Positions 16,339 to 25,836 of a DNA stretch of 64,000 nucleotides are shown here, piece after piece. Under the pieces are notes generated by a model. It was not told where the DNA came from and made no database searches. It saw only the letters and a list, made by a program, of their open reading frames with translations. Within the stretch, counting starts at the first letter, position 1. Each line of letters begins with the position of its first letter. Source of the stretch: UBA4923 sp964606165 (GTDB lineage: Bacteria; Bacillota; Clostridia; Saccharofermentanales; DTU023). The translations under genes were made by a program, and so were the position numbers. The stretch is taken from assembly GCA_964606165.1 (NCBI GenBank), contig CAZSFQ010000007.1:1-64000 (forward strand), read 5' to 3'.

Positions 16339-19140
16339 AGTAGCGAAATCCGCCGGCTTTTGTCCGGGCGTGCGGCGGGCCGTGGATCTGGCCTATCAGG
16401 CGCTGGAAGGGGAACATCCTTTCTTGTGGCTTTATGGATCCCTTGTTCACAATGAGCAGGTGATTGAGGATCTCAAGGAGCGGGGGGCCTGTGTAGCCGA
16501 AAGCATTGAAGAGATCCCCGACGGCGCAAGAGTACTGATTCGGGCGCACGGCATCTCTCCTGATCTGGAGCAGGCCTTGCAGGACAAAGCCTGCGTGGTC
16601 CTGGACGGAACCTGCCCCTTCGTCAAAAAGATACAAATCATTGTGGCCGAGGCATCCAAAGAGGGCAAGGGCATCATCATCACCGGTGCGGGAGACCACC
16701 CGGAGGTGATCGGGGTAACCGGCTATGTGACAGGTGATAATCCTGTTTTGATCGGAACCCCGGAGCAGGCGCAGGAATATGACTTCGAGGAAAAAGAATG
16801 GATTCTGGTCTCCCAGACGACATTTTCAAATGAGCGATGGAAACAGATTAGCCAAGTTCTGAAAGAGAAAATTGCTAAATTAAGGATTTTTGATACAATA
16901 TGTAGTACGACTGTCCGCAGACAGTCGGACGCTATGGCGCTTGCGGCCTCTTCCGATGTCGTTTTCGTACTCGGCAGTGAAACGAGTTCGAACACCAACA
17001 AGCTGGTTGATTTATGCAGGGAAGAGGGCGTTGAGGTACATTTAATACAAAGGCCGGACCAGGTCGGGGAAATTCTGGCACCTCTCTCGACCGGTTCATC
17101 GAGGATCGGTTTGACAACCGGAGCCTCAACACCAGACGGGATGATCAGGGAGGTTATCTACAGAATGACAACTATTGAAGGTATGGCGAAGCCGGAGGAG
17201 AATGCTGACGTCAGTTTCGAAGATTACGTTGACAGCATACCGGAGCTTCAACCAAAAAGTATTGTCCGCGGAAGAATCGTCCGCTACGACGATGAATTTG
17301 TCTACGTTGACGTAAAAGACAAATCGGAAGGCAAGGTTCCGATCCGCGAGCTGGAGAAAAACCCTGACTTTGATCTGGATGAAGCCGTAAAAAACCACCA
17401 GGAAGTTGATGTATACATCCGAAGCATTCGCAGCTCAGACACCGGCAAGGAAATTATGCTTTCCACCGGCTACGTTGAAACACTGAAACACAAGGAATTC
17501 ATTGAGAAGGCCTTCGAGGACAAGACCCCCATTCCTGTAAAAGTCGTCAATGTCGTGCGGGACGGCGTCATCGCCTCCTACCGCAGCATTGACATTTACA
17601 TTCACCGGACCCAGCTCGAGCTGACCATGGTCGACGACCTCGAGCCTTACCGTGACCAGGAATTCGATGTTCTTATTACGCAATTCGATCCGGACCGCCG
17701 CCGTATGCGGGTGTCGGGATCACGCAGGATGCTGCTGCAGCACGAACGCAAAGCCAGCGAACGTGAGATCTGGGACACAATCGAGGTCGGCAACGAGTAC
17801 ACCGGGGTGGTCCGCAACCTGACCAACTTCGGCGCCTTTGTCGATATCGGGGGCGTTGACGGCCTGATCCATATCAGTGAACTGTCATGGCAGCGCATCC
17901 GGCACCCATCGGAAGTACTGGCTGTCGGCGACAAGATTAAAGTCTTTGTCAAGGATTTCGACCGTTCGAAAAAACGTATTTCACTCGGTTACCGGCGGGA
18001 GGAAGAAGATCCTTACCGTGACATTGAGGCACGGTTCCCGGTCGGCGCCATTGTACGCGGCGTTGTCGTCCGGATGTTCCCTTTTGGCGCTTTCATCAAT
18101 ATCGCGCCGGAAGTTGACGCCCTGTGCCATATCTCGCAGATTTCCAACTATCACTTGAATAAACCAAGTGACGTCCTGGTCGAGGGAATGGAAGTCGATG
18201 CCCGTGTCGTCGAGGTTTCGGATGAGGCCCGCCGCATCAGCGTCAGCATCCGCGAGGTGGAGCCTATCAATCCCGATCCCGATTCGGAGATTGTCCTCCA
18301 GCAGCAGGAACAGCAGCAAAGACGGCAGCAGGCGCCGCGCCGCAAGGGCGGCAGACGCAGGGAAGACCGCGACGATCTGCCGACCGGCTACACGGATGAC
18401 CAGGCGGCCCGGTCCACCATTTCCGACATGGCGGCCATTACGACCGTGACCAAGGAAGGTTCTGACTTGCTCGACAGCATGACAGCCGTGCAGGAAGAAG
18501 AAAAGCCTGCGGAAGAAGCTGTTGCGGAAGTCGAAGTGGAGAAAGCCGAAGAAGTCAAAGAAGAAGCCGCCCCTGAGGAAGCCGTAAGCGAAGAAGTGAC
18601 GGAAGAAGCCGTGCCCGAGGAAGTGACGGAAGAAGCCGCGCCCGAGGAAGTGACNNNNNNNNNNNNNNNNNNNNNNNNNNNNNNNNNNNNNNNNNNNNNN
18701 NNNNNNNNNNNNNNNNNNNNNNNNNNNNNNNNNNNNNNNNNNNNNNNNNNNNNNCGGAAGAAGCCGTGCCCGAGGAAGTGACGGAAGAAGCCGCGCCCGA
18801 GGAAGTGACGGAAGAAGCCGCGCCCGAGGAAGTGACAGAAGAAGCCGTGCCCGAGGAAGAGGCTCCTGCAGTGGAAGAAGCCGTAGAGGAAGCCGTGGAA
18901 GCGGAAAAACCTGCGGAAAAGAAAGCCAGAAAAACGAAAAAAGCCGCTGAGGAAGCCGTTCCTGAGGAAGTAACAGAAGAGGCTCCCCCGGCTGAAGAGG
19001 AGACTGCGCTTTCGGAACCGGTGGAAGCCGGGCTGGTCGAAGTTGAAGAAGCGGCAGCTGAGGAACCGGCAGCAGAGGCAGTTGAAGAGACTGTCGAAGA
19101 AGCGGCAGAAGAACTTCCCCCCTTGGAGGAAGGCGAGTAG
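16328..19140 (+). CDS. ispH-rpsA: IspH-ribosomal protein S1 fusion with acidic repeat tail (interrupted by assembly gap)
   Basis: Residues 1-285 are HMBPP reductase (last MEP-pathway step) with the three [4Fe-4S] Cys at 12, 96 and 192. Residues about 308-645 are four S1 RNA-binding domains, the third (485-555) and fourth (570-645) being most typical. A Gln/Arg-rich patch follows, then a long Glu/Ala/Val tail with a 9-residue repeat EVTEEAxPE. 100 N interrupt the tail at 18655-18754. The frame after the gap differs from the frame before it, but the continuation 18755-19140 clearly reads as the same acidic tail, so I treat this as one gene with a gap of wrong length. The IspH-S1 fusion is known in Clostridia. 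Start: ATG after GAAAAAAGAGAAA, overlapping plsC. Confidence 0.9.
18593..18858 (+). repeat. 27-bp tandem coding repeat in the S1 tail
   Basis: Units of 27 bases encode EVTEEA(A/V)PE. Two are seen before the gap and about four after it, nearly identical at DNA level; changes are mainly GCG/GTG at the Ala/Val position and one silent third-base change. The near-identity explains why the assembly broke here. Confidence 0.9.
18655..18754. other. assembly gap of 100 N
   Basis: Exactly 100 undetermined bases, the usual placeholder size. Left edge ends GAAGTGAC and right edge begins CGGAAGAAGCC, both inside the 27-bp repeat. Confidence 0.98.
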
Positions 19141-19162
19141 CTGCAAGGCACCGTAACCAAAC

Positions 19163-19197
19163 AAGGGGACGCCGGGTTAGCTGACGTCCCCTTTTTT
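19163..19197 (+). terminator. intrinsic terminator of the trpS-ispH-rpsA operon
   Basis: Stem AAGGGGACG / CGTCCCCTT with a 12- to 13-base loop, followed by a run of T. It lies 22 bases after the rpsA stop. Confidence 0.85.
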
Positions 19198-19229
19198 AAA
19201 CCCCTCAGGCAGGAGGAGCAGGTCAGGCC

Positions 19230-20342
19230 GTGATCAGGATCAAGGGACAATACAACGAAGCCTGGGTATTCGCCAAAGAGGTCGAAGAGACGGCGCGGGC
19301 TCAAATCAAGACCCTTTGTGACCAGGCCTTCACCCGGGGCAGCAAAATCCGTGTCATGCCCGATGTTCACGCGGGAGCGGGGAGCACCATCGGGACGACC
19401 ATGACCATCACCGACAAGGTGGTCCCCAATATGGTCGGTGTTGACATCGGCTGCGGCATGGAAACCATCCGGCTGAAAAAAGAAACTATGGACTTCAAGG
19501 CTTTCGACTGGCTGGTCCGGTCCAGGATCCCCTCCGGCTTCGCCATAAGAAAAAGGCCGCACCGCTACCTGGAGAAGATCGACCTGGGAAAGCTCCGCTG
19601 CCGCGAAGGGGGAAAAAATGACCGCCAGCTCCGCATGGACAGGGCACAGCTGTCGCTGGGTACCCTGGGCGGGGGCAACCACTTCATCGAGATCAACCGG
19701 GATGAAGGGGGACGAATGTACATCGTCGTTCATTCCGGTTCGCGCAATCTGGGCCTCCAGGTCGCCCTTTATTACCAAAGGCGGGCCTCGGAGCAAAACC
19801 CTCATTTGCCGCGTGACCTGGCCTACCTGGAAGGCAAATTCTTCGATGATTACCTCCATGACATGAAGCTGATCCAGAAATTCGCCCAGCTCAACCGGAA
19901 AGCCATGGTCGATGAGATCGTCCAGGGTTTCGAGCTTGAATATGATATGGATCTGACCACCATTCACAATTACATTGACCTGGATTCCATGATTTTGCGA
20001 AAAGGGGCCATATCGGCCAAAAGGGGAGAAATGGTCCTGATTCCCATGAATATGCGGGACGGTTCCCTGCTTTGTGAGGGCCTGGGCAACCGTGACTGGA
20101 ATGAGTCGGCGCCGCACGGCGCGGGCCGCGTCATGTCGCGGACCGAAGCCCGCAAGACCCTGTCACTCCGTACCCTTCACCAGCTGATGAAGGGTATCTA
20201 TACCAGCTCGATCAGCCGCGACACCCTGGACGAGAGCCCTGAAGCCTATAAGCCCATGCAAGAATTGCTGGATCAGATCGGGGAGACAGTCGAGGTTCTC
20301 CACCACCTGAAACCCGTCTACAACTTCAAGGCAAAAGAGTAA
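19230..20342 (+). CDS. rtcB: RtcB family RNA ligase
   Basis: The 370-residue protein belongs to the RtcB family, which joins RNA 2',3'-cyclic phosphate or 3'-phosphate ends to 5'-OH ends using GTP and manganese. Metal-binding motifs are visible: MPDVHAGAGSTIG, VGVDIGCGME (Asp and Cys ligands), GGGNHFIEI and VVHSGSRNLG, and the guanylated His region SAPHGAGRVMSR. It is shorter than E. coli RtcB (408), like many Bacillota members. GTG start, 13 bases after AGGAGG. No archease or RtcA is adjacent, and the gene seems to stand alone. Confidence 0.93.
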   Translation: MIRIKGQYNEAWVFAKEVEETARAQIKTLCDQAFTRGSKIRVMPDVHAGAGSTIGTTMTITDKVVPNMVGVDIGCGMETIRLKKETMDFKAFDWLVRSRIPSGFAIRKRPHRYLEKIDLGKLRCREGGKNDRQLRMDRAQLSLGTLGGGNHFIEINRDEGGRMYIVVHSGSRNLGLQVALYYQRRASEQNPHLPRDLAYLEGKFFDDYLHDMKLIQKFAQLNRKAMVDEIVQGFELEYDMDLTTIHNYIDLDSMILRKGAISAKRGEMVLIPMNMRDGSLLCEGLGNRDWNESAPHGAGRVMSRTEARKTLSLRTLHQLMKGIYTSSISRDTLDESPEAYKPMQELLDQIGETVEVLHHLKPVYNFKAKE

Positions 20343-20348
20343 CCCTTG

Positions 20349-20377
20349 TTGGTGACTCGCGCGGTTTCTGATAGGAT
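20349..20377 (+). promoter_or_regulatory. sigma-A-type promoter of ppa
   Basis: TTGGTG, 17-base spacer, TAGGAT, preceded by TGA to make an extended -10. It ends 35 bases before the ppa ATG. Confidence 0.55.
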
Positions 20378-20412
20378 AAAAAAACAAATAAGGCGAACCG
20401 GAGGTGGTTTGA

Positions 20413-20946
20413 ATGCTTCGATGGACAGCGATCCCCAAAGACTGGATTAAAAAAGACCGTTTTTACGCGGTCATCGAGATCCCGCGCGGCAGCAAGCAAA
20501 AATACGAATACGACGACCGGATCGGCATGCTTCGCCTGGACCGCATTCTCTACACGTCGACCCACTATCCCGCCAATTACGGTTTCATACCCCGGACCTT
20601 GTCGGAAGACGGGGACGCCCTGGATGTCCTGGTCCTGTCGACGGAGAGCCTGGTTCCGCTTTGCCTGGTCGAGTGCTACCCCATCGGCGCTTTTTCCATG
20701 ATTGACGAAGACAAGGAAGATGAGAAGATTATCGCCATTCCCTTTGAGGACCCCCAGATGAGAAGCTGGACGGAGTTGGAAGACCTGCCCGAGCACATGC
20801 TGACCGAGATGCAGCATTTTTTCAGCGTCTACAAGGAACTGGAAGGCAAGGGGACGGCCCTGACCAAGATCCATTCGGCCGAGTCTGCCCAGAAGGTGAT
20901 CGCCAAGGCCCTGGACAAATTCGACAGGTGGTTGAAACGGGAGTAG
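20413..20946 (+). CDS. ppa: inorganic pyrophosphatase, family I
   Basis: The 177-residue soluble enzyme hydrolyses pyrophosphate to phosphate. The metal-binding signature is EDGDALDVLVL (pattern D-x-D-x-x-D, about residue 75), with IEIPRGSKQKYEYD upstream and a Lys pair in the ALTKIHSAESAQKVI segment. Length is typical. Good GGAGGTG ribosome-binding site. Many Clostridia use family II or membrane pyrophosphatases instead, so a family I enzyme is mildly notable. Confidence 0.95.
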   Translation: MLRWTAIPKDWIKKDRFYAVIEIPRGSKQKYEYDDRIGMLRLDRILYTSTHYPANYGFIPRTLSEDGDALDVLVLSTESLVPLCLVECYPIGAFSMIDEDKEDEKIIAIPFEDPQMRSWTELEDLPEHMLTEMQHFFSVYKELEGKGTALTKIHSAESAQKVIAKALDKFDRWLKRE

Positions 20947-20960
20947 GCGGACTCAAGCGC

Positions 20961-21006
20961 AGGGACAAAAATAAAGGGGGCCGGCCGGCCCCCCTTCTTT
21001 GTCCTT
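20961..21006. terminator. bidirectional terminator between ppa and the HTH gene
   Basis: A GC-rich core AAGGGGGCCGG / CCGGCCCCCCTT is extended outwards by AGGGACAAA / TTTGTCCTT. On the minus strand it is followed by TTTATTTTT, so it suits the leftward HTH gene especially well. Confidence 0.85.
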
Positions 21007-21014
21007 GATGCCCT

Positions 21015-21518
21015 TTACAAATTCAAGATGTAGCGGATCAGAATTTCGAGAAATGGAAGCAGTTGAAGGATGCGATTGATGGCCGCTTTCCAATCCTTGC
21101 CCGGTTCCTTTTTCCCCTGAATGAAGTCCATGCCTTTTTGCGTCAGCCGCACCCGGTAGGGAATCTCCTCTGTTGGGTAATCGCCGGGCGCGGTGATCAG
21201 CATCAGATCTGCCAGGTACCGGAAGGCGCTGGCAAGATGCCCCGGTTTGATTTCTGTTGTTGAGTAATCAATTTCGAAAGAAGGCGTGTTTTTCAGCTGG
21301 ATGACCAGCCACAGCACCTTTTCGATTACGTTTTTTGACAGGGGCTTCCTGGCGCCGGCCGGGATCAGGTAGCGGTTGCTTGAGTCTTTGAAGGCTCCGA
21401 TTACCAGGCCGTCATGGCAATACCTGGAAACCGTCCGCTGGCTCACTCCCCAAAAGCCGGCCATGACCTTTGTCGTGACATAGCGTTTGCCGTCGACTTC
21501 GATACTGTCCTTTTTCAT
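21015..21518 (-). CDS. excisionase/MerR-like HTH protein of unknown function
   Basis: The 167-residue protein has an N-terminal winged-helix (about 10-60): RYVTTKVMAGFWGVSQRTVSRYCHDG and an IPAGARKPL wing, similar to Xis-type HTH domains found in Clostridia. The C-terminal part (about 65-167) has no recognisable domain and ends in a short hydrophobic segment (ILIRYILNL). The gene lies 49 bases downstream of the dipeptidase on the same strand and has its own GGAGG. It may regulate, but no target can be inferred. No integrase is near, so a mobile-element excisionase role is unlikely. Confidence 0.6.
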   Translation of the reverse strand: MKKDSIEVDGKRYVTTKVMAGFWGVSQRTVSRYCHDGLVIGAFKDSSNRYLIPAGARKPLSKNVIEKVLWLVIQLKNTPSFEIDYSTTEIKPGHLASAFRYLADLMLITAPGDYPTEEIPYRVRLTQKGMDFIQGKKEPGKDWKAAINRILQLLPFLEILIRYILNL

Positions 21519-21567
21519 ACTGCCTCCAGCTTGGCTGACTGCTTTCAGCTGCGGATGACCTGTCTCG

Positions 21568-23403
21568 TTATTGCGCCAGACGCTTCAAGACCTCCCGGTA
21601 AAGAGCGGCGCCGGCCAGGAGCTTGTCGGTTGAGGCCCATTCATTAGCCTTGTGGGCGACGTCGGGGTCACCTGGGAAGACAGGGCCGAAACCAACGATA
21701 TTGGGCAGAGCGCGGGCATAGGTGCCGCCGCCGATGGCCAGAGGCTGCGCGTCGGTCCCGGTCAGTTCACGGTAGACGTCCATCATGGTTGCGATCAGGT
21801 GGGAGTCCTTGGGGTAGATCAGGGGTTCCATGATGCCGGGCCAGTCAGCCTTGACGCCGTAGGGCGCGACGGCCTCATCCAGCTTGCGCTTGGTTTCCCC
21901 GACATCCAGGGTGACCGGGTAGCGGATATTGATGGTCAAAAGTGCCCGGTCGGCGTCAATGGAAAGCAGGCCGGCATTGACCGTAGTCAAGCCCGTCTCG
22001 TCCTCAAAGGCAAGCCCCAGCTTGGTTCCGTCAAGCTCCCAGCCGATCAGGTCGTTGTAAAAAGTGACGAATTGGTCCTCTTTGCCGGACTCTTCCAATT
22101 TCTCGGCGACAGCCTCCATGGCGGCAGAGATGGCGTTTTTGCCCTGCTCGGGGGTGCTGGCGTGGGCGATGGAGCCGGTGTATGTGTCGGAAGAACCATC
22201 TTTCAGCTCAACCGTGCACAGGCCGGGGACCATGTTGACAGCCTCGCCGGCCGAGGCGCTGGAAATGGCGTCGTTTTCACTGCGCGGCATCTGGAATACG
22301 ATGACGGCGTTGCCTTTTTCGGCGTAGATGACGGGGAAAACGGCATCGGCCGTGAAACCGGCAACAGGGATTTCTTCCACTTCCCCGTAGCGGGCCATGC
22401 AGGCGCTGCCTTTTTCCTCATTCAGGCCGACGATCAGGCGGATTCTTTTATTTGCCTTGAAGGACTTATCCTCCAGCAGGGATTTCATAGCGTAAAGAGC
22501 CGAAAGGGCAGGGCCTTTGTCATCCATGACCCCTCTTGCCGTCACCCGGTCCCCATCGATGACCATGTCAAAGGGATCGGAATCCCAGCCGCTGCCGGCG
22601 GGGACGATGTCCAGGTGGCAGACAGCGGCCACCATCTCATCGCCTTCTCCCATTTCAGCGTAGCCTGCCACATTTTCGACATTGACTGTTTTAAAGCCCA
22701 TGCGGCTGGCCATGGCCAGGAAGGCATCCAGGGCGCGTTTGGTTTCACGGCCATAGGGCGCGTCTGCCTCCGGCTCGCCGTCCACACTGGGGATGGCGAC
22801 CAGCTGGGCCAGGTCACGCAGGAAGGCGTCGCGTTCAGGGGCGAATTCTTTTGCCAGGGATTTAATTAGTTTTGGGTCAACAAGCTCTTTCATTTCTTCC
22901 TCCGATAAGATGATCAGTTCCTCTTCTTCTGCGCTTGCGCCGGCAGCGGTGAAGTCGACCCCCTCCTTGTCGACGCAATCGGGGTGGATGTGGCAGTAAA
23001 GGCCGACATAAAGGGCCGTTTGTTCTGTCGGCAGTCCGCATACAACACAGTTGTCGGGTAATACGTCGAGTTCTTGCAATTTATCTGTGAAATCATCCAG
23101 GAAACGGCGGATGGCGGACGCGGTTCCGGAGAAGGCCGTATCTTTGGCGCGGATGGCGATGAAATTGTCGGTCATCTCATAGTCGACCAGTTTAAGAGCG
23201 AAATGGGTGCTTTCGATCCAGGTGGTGAGTTCAATCAGGTTTTCGGGCGCGATGCCGGCAATGGGGAAAAAGAAAGAGCTGAGAATATCCTGTGACTTCG
23301 CTGTAACGGGATAACCATTGATTTCACCGAAGGTGAACTCGCCGTCTTTGTATACAAACCATTTTTCAGCGGCCGCGAATTTCAGTAGCGAATTTGAGAT
23401 CAT
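21568..23403 (-). CDS. pepV: PepV-like M20 dipeptidase with extra N-terminal domain
   Basis: Residues about 170-611 are an M20A dipeptidase: metal-site motifs AAVCHLDIVPAG, GVMDDKGPALSAL and VGLNEEKGSACMARY, a lid domain, and a C-terminal GGGTYARALPN. PepV enzymes release amino acids from dipeptides. Ahead of it are about 165 residues not found in normal PepV (about 465 residues), including CVVCG and, about 14 residues later, CHIHPDC, a possible zinc ribbon, followed by a Glu-rich linker. I use the ATG at 23403 because GGAGGG lies 8 bases before it; the longer frame begins inside that ribosome-binding site. It is the first gene of a two-gene leftward unit with the HTH protein. Confidence 0.88.
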   Translation of the reverse strand: MISNSLLKFAAAEKWFVYKDGEFTFGEINGYPVTAKSQDILSSFFFPIAGIAPENLIELTTWIESTHFALKLVDYEMTDNFIAIRAKDTAFSGTASAIRRFLDDFTDKLQELDVLPDNCVVCGLPTEQTALYVGLYCHIHPDCVDKEGVDFTAAGASAEEEELIILSEEEMKELVDPKLIKSLAKEFAPERDAFLRDLAQLVAIPSVDGEPEADAPYGRETKRALDAFLAMASRMGFKTVNVENVAGYAEMGEGDEMVAAVCHLDIVPAGSGWDSDPFDMVIDGDRVTARGVMDDKGPALSALYAMKSLLEDKSFKANKRIRLIVGLNEEKGSACMARYGEVEEIPVAGFTADAVFPVIYAEKGNAVIVFQMPRSENDAISSASAGEAVNMVPGLCTVELKDGSSDTYTGSIAHASTPEQGKNAISAAMEAVAEKLEESGKEDQFVTFYNDLIGWELDGTKLGLAFEDETGLTTVNAGLLSIDADRALLTINIRYPVTLDVGETKRKLDEAVAPYGVKADWPGIMEPLIYPKDSHLIATMMDVYRELTGTDAQPLAIGGGTYARALPNIVGFGPVFPGDPDVAHKANEWASTDKLLAGAALYREVLKRLAQ

Positions 23404-23606
23404 GAAAGTTCCCTCCAAAGAGTCTTACTGTTAAGGATTACTATAACACGGCATGGGCCTTCCTCGATAAATGACAAGGTTGGCAGGGCGGATGAAAATT
23501 TTGATAAATGATGCTATCCTATTAGCACTGCATATGGTGACAAGAGAATCGGAATTTCCTGCGATCAAATATATTCATCAAGTGATTAAGTTGGAGGAAA
23601 ACGAAA

Positions 23607-23978
23607 ATGGATAAAAATCTGGAATACTACATGAAGCTGAAATACCCTGTTGTAATAAGCGAACTTGAAGATGAAGGTGAGACTATCTATAAGGCGAGGA
23701 TCGAAGAATTGCCTGGATTGGTTGTCTACGCTCATTCATTAGATGACGTGGTAAGCGAACTTAATGCTGCGAAGCAAGCCTGGTTCGAGACAGCGCTGGT
23801 GCTTAACAGACGGATAAGAGAACCGAATGACCTGGATGAATATAGCGGGCGAACGACGATACGTATGTCAAGGTCACTCCACAAGAAACTAGTTGAGCTG
23901 GCCAAGACAGAAAATGTCAGCTTGAATGCTGTAATCAACCAACTGCTGGAAAGAAATTGTCTTAGTTTTACTGCCTAG
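23607..23978 (+). CDS. orphan HicB-family antitoxin-like protein
   Basis: The 123-residue protein has an N-terminal HicB-like partial RNase H fold (KYPVVISELEDEGETIYKARI, then ELPGLVVYAHSLDDVVSELNAAKQAWFE) and a C-terminal ribbon-helix-helix (RMSRSLHKKLVELAKTENVSLNAVINQLLE). Such proteins bind and repress HicA toxins and their own promoter. No HicA-like gene is present on either side: 203 bases upstream and 226 bases downstream to rpsB hold no suitable frame. Local sequence is clearly more AT-rich than the neighbours, which hints at transfer. It could act as a solitary regulator. Good GGAGG eight to nine bases before the ATG. Confidence 0.8.
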   Translation: MDKNLEYYMKLKYPVVISELEDEGETIYKARIEELPGLVVYAHSLDDVVSELNAAKQAWFETALVLNRRIREPNDLDEYSGRTTIRMSRSLHKKLVELAKTENVSLNAVINQLLERNCLSFTA

Positions 23979-24090
23979 CTGTAATAAATAGCGGGACATT
24001 CGCTTTGCCAGATTAAGCCGGACGTTTTTTTCGCCTCACTGTCCAGCTTACATTGTCATTTATCTGGGAGCGTTCCATAGGTACAAGTGT

Positions 24091-24119
24091 TTGCGGGACC
24101 ATGCTTCTTGTGTTATGAT
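24091..24119 (+). promoter_or_regulatory. sigma-A promoter of rpsB-tsf
   Basis: TTGCGG, 17-base spacer, TATGAT; strong match to consensus. Transcription would start near 24126, leaving a leader of about 80 bases before rpsB. Confidence 0.75.
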
Positions 24120-24125
24120 CTTCGA

Positions 24126-24204
24126 GGAAAACGCACGGCGCGTCTCTCCTGTTGCCCGCAAAGGCGGGGAATGGAGCGCGCCGGAGGTAAAAACAGGAGG
24201 AATT
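24126..24204 (+). promoter_or_regulatory. structured rpsB leader, possible autoregulatory element
   Basis: The leader can fold into one long hairpin: CGGCGCG (24136-24142) with CGCGCCG (24177-24183), then CTCC with GGAG across a 3-base bulge, and an inner CCCGC / GCGGG stem (24155-24168). The AGGAGG of rpsB lies just after it. S2 is known to repress its own operon in other bacteria through leader RNA; that this hairpin does so is inference. Confidence 0.5.
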
Positions 24205-25020
<816 letters not shown>

Positions 25021-25056
25021 TAAATAACCGGTTGCATCCGGGAATGGAGGAATAAG

Positions 25057-25707
25057 ATGCAGGTTACCGCGCAAATGGTAAAAGAGCTCCGCGAAATGAC
25101 GGGAGCCGGTATGATGGACTGCAAAAAAGCGCTTGAAGCGACCAATGGTGATTACGATGCCGCCGTTAAGTGGCTGCGCGAGAACGATCTTGCTGCTGCT
25201 GAGAAAAAGGCCGGACGGATTGCCGCTGAAGGGATCGTCGATTCCTATATCCATGAGGGAGGCCGGATCGGTGTGCTGATCGAGGTCAACATCGAGACAG
25301 ATTTTGCTGCCAAAAACGAGGATTTCAAAAAAACGGTCCGCGATTTGGCCATGCAGGTGGCGGCCATGAATCCGCTCTATGTCAAGCGTGAAGACGTCCC
25401 GCAGGAAGTGATCGCCCGCGAGCGCGACATCGCGCGCGCCCAGGCCATCAAGTCGGGCAAGCCCGAAAGGATCGTTGACAAGATTGTCGACGGCCGGATG
25501 GAAAAATACTTCCAGGAAACCTGTCTGATGGAGCAGTCCTACATCCGTGACGACAGCATGACCTGTGAGCAGCTCATCAAGGAGCTGATCGCCAAGATCG
25601 GCGAGAATATCAAAGTGCGTCGTTTTGTCCGCTATGAGATGGGCGAGGGCCTGGAAAAGAGAAACGAGGACTTCGCAGAGGAAGTAGCGGCTCAACTGAA
25701 AAAGTAA
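25057..25707 (+). CDS. tsf: elongation factor Ts (short form)
   Basis: The 216-residue nucleotide-exchange factor for EF-Tu shows the N-terminal UBA-like module (VKELREMTGAGMMDCKKALE) and the exchange motif EVNIETDFAAKNEDF. The C-terminal part is compact: one dimerisation subdomain rather than two, so it is shorter than the E. coli (283) or Bacillus (293) protein but comparable to other short EF-Ts. GGAGG precedes the ATG. Confidence 0.96.
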   Translation: MQVTAQMVKELREMTGAGMMDCKKALEATNGDYDAAVKWLRENDLAAAEKKAGRIAAEGIVDSYIHEGGRIGVLIEVNIETDFAAKNEDFKKTVRDLAMQVAAMNPLYVKREDVPQEVIARERDIARAQAIKSGKPERIVDKIVDGRMEKYFQETCLMEQSYIRDDSMTCEQLIKELIAKIGENIKVRRFVRYEMGEGLEKRNEDFAEEVAAQLKK

Positions 25708-25720
25708 GCCTGATTTAAGA

Positions 25721-25754
25721 AAAAAGAAGAGGGCGCGCTGCGCTCTCTTTTTTT
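25721..25754 (+). terminator. intrinsic terminator after tsf
   Basis: Stem AGAGGGCGC / GCGCTCTCT (one G-T pair, 3-base loop) extends through A-T pairs and is followed by seven T. Confidence 0.85.
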
Positions 25755-25779
25755 GTTCCGTTATTGGCGGTGCCGGTTA

Positions 25780-25788
25780 TGAGATAAT
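25780..25788 (+). promoter_or_regulatory. extended -10 promoter of pyrH operon
   Basis: TGAGATAAT, an extended -10 about 50 bases before pyrH and after the tsf terminator. -35 is poor. Confidence 0.4.
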
Positions 25789-25836
25789 ACCAGAGAGGCG
25801 AAAGAACTCGCGCCTTGAACGGGGAGGAAAAAGGCC

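Noticed and set aside
16328..18781. Reading the gene as ending at 18781 right after the gap
   Set aside because: That stop arises only because the 100-N placeholder shifts the frame; the other frame continues the acidic repeats to 19140.
18593..18858. Tandem repeats considered as a CRISPR array
   Set aside because: The units are contiguous, in frame and encode a protein repeat, with no spacers.
18388..20117. Long open frames on the minus strand opposite the S1 tail and rtcB
   Set aside because: They mirror the repetitive acidic sequence and the GC-rich codons of the sense genes and have low-complexity Ser/Ala or Phe/Arg content, so they are shadows.
21015..21518. HTH protein as an excisionase of an integrated element
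   Set aside because: No integrase, attachment repeats or other phage genes nearby; it sits in an operon-like pair with a dipeptidase.
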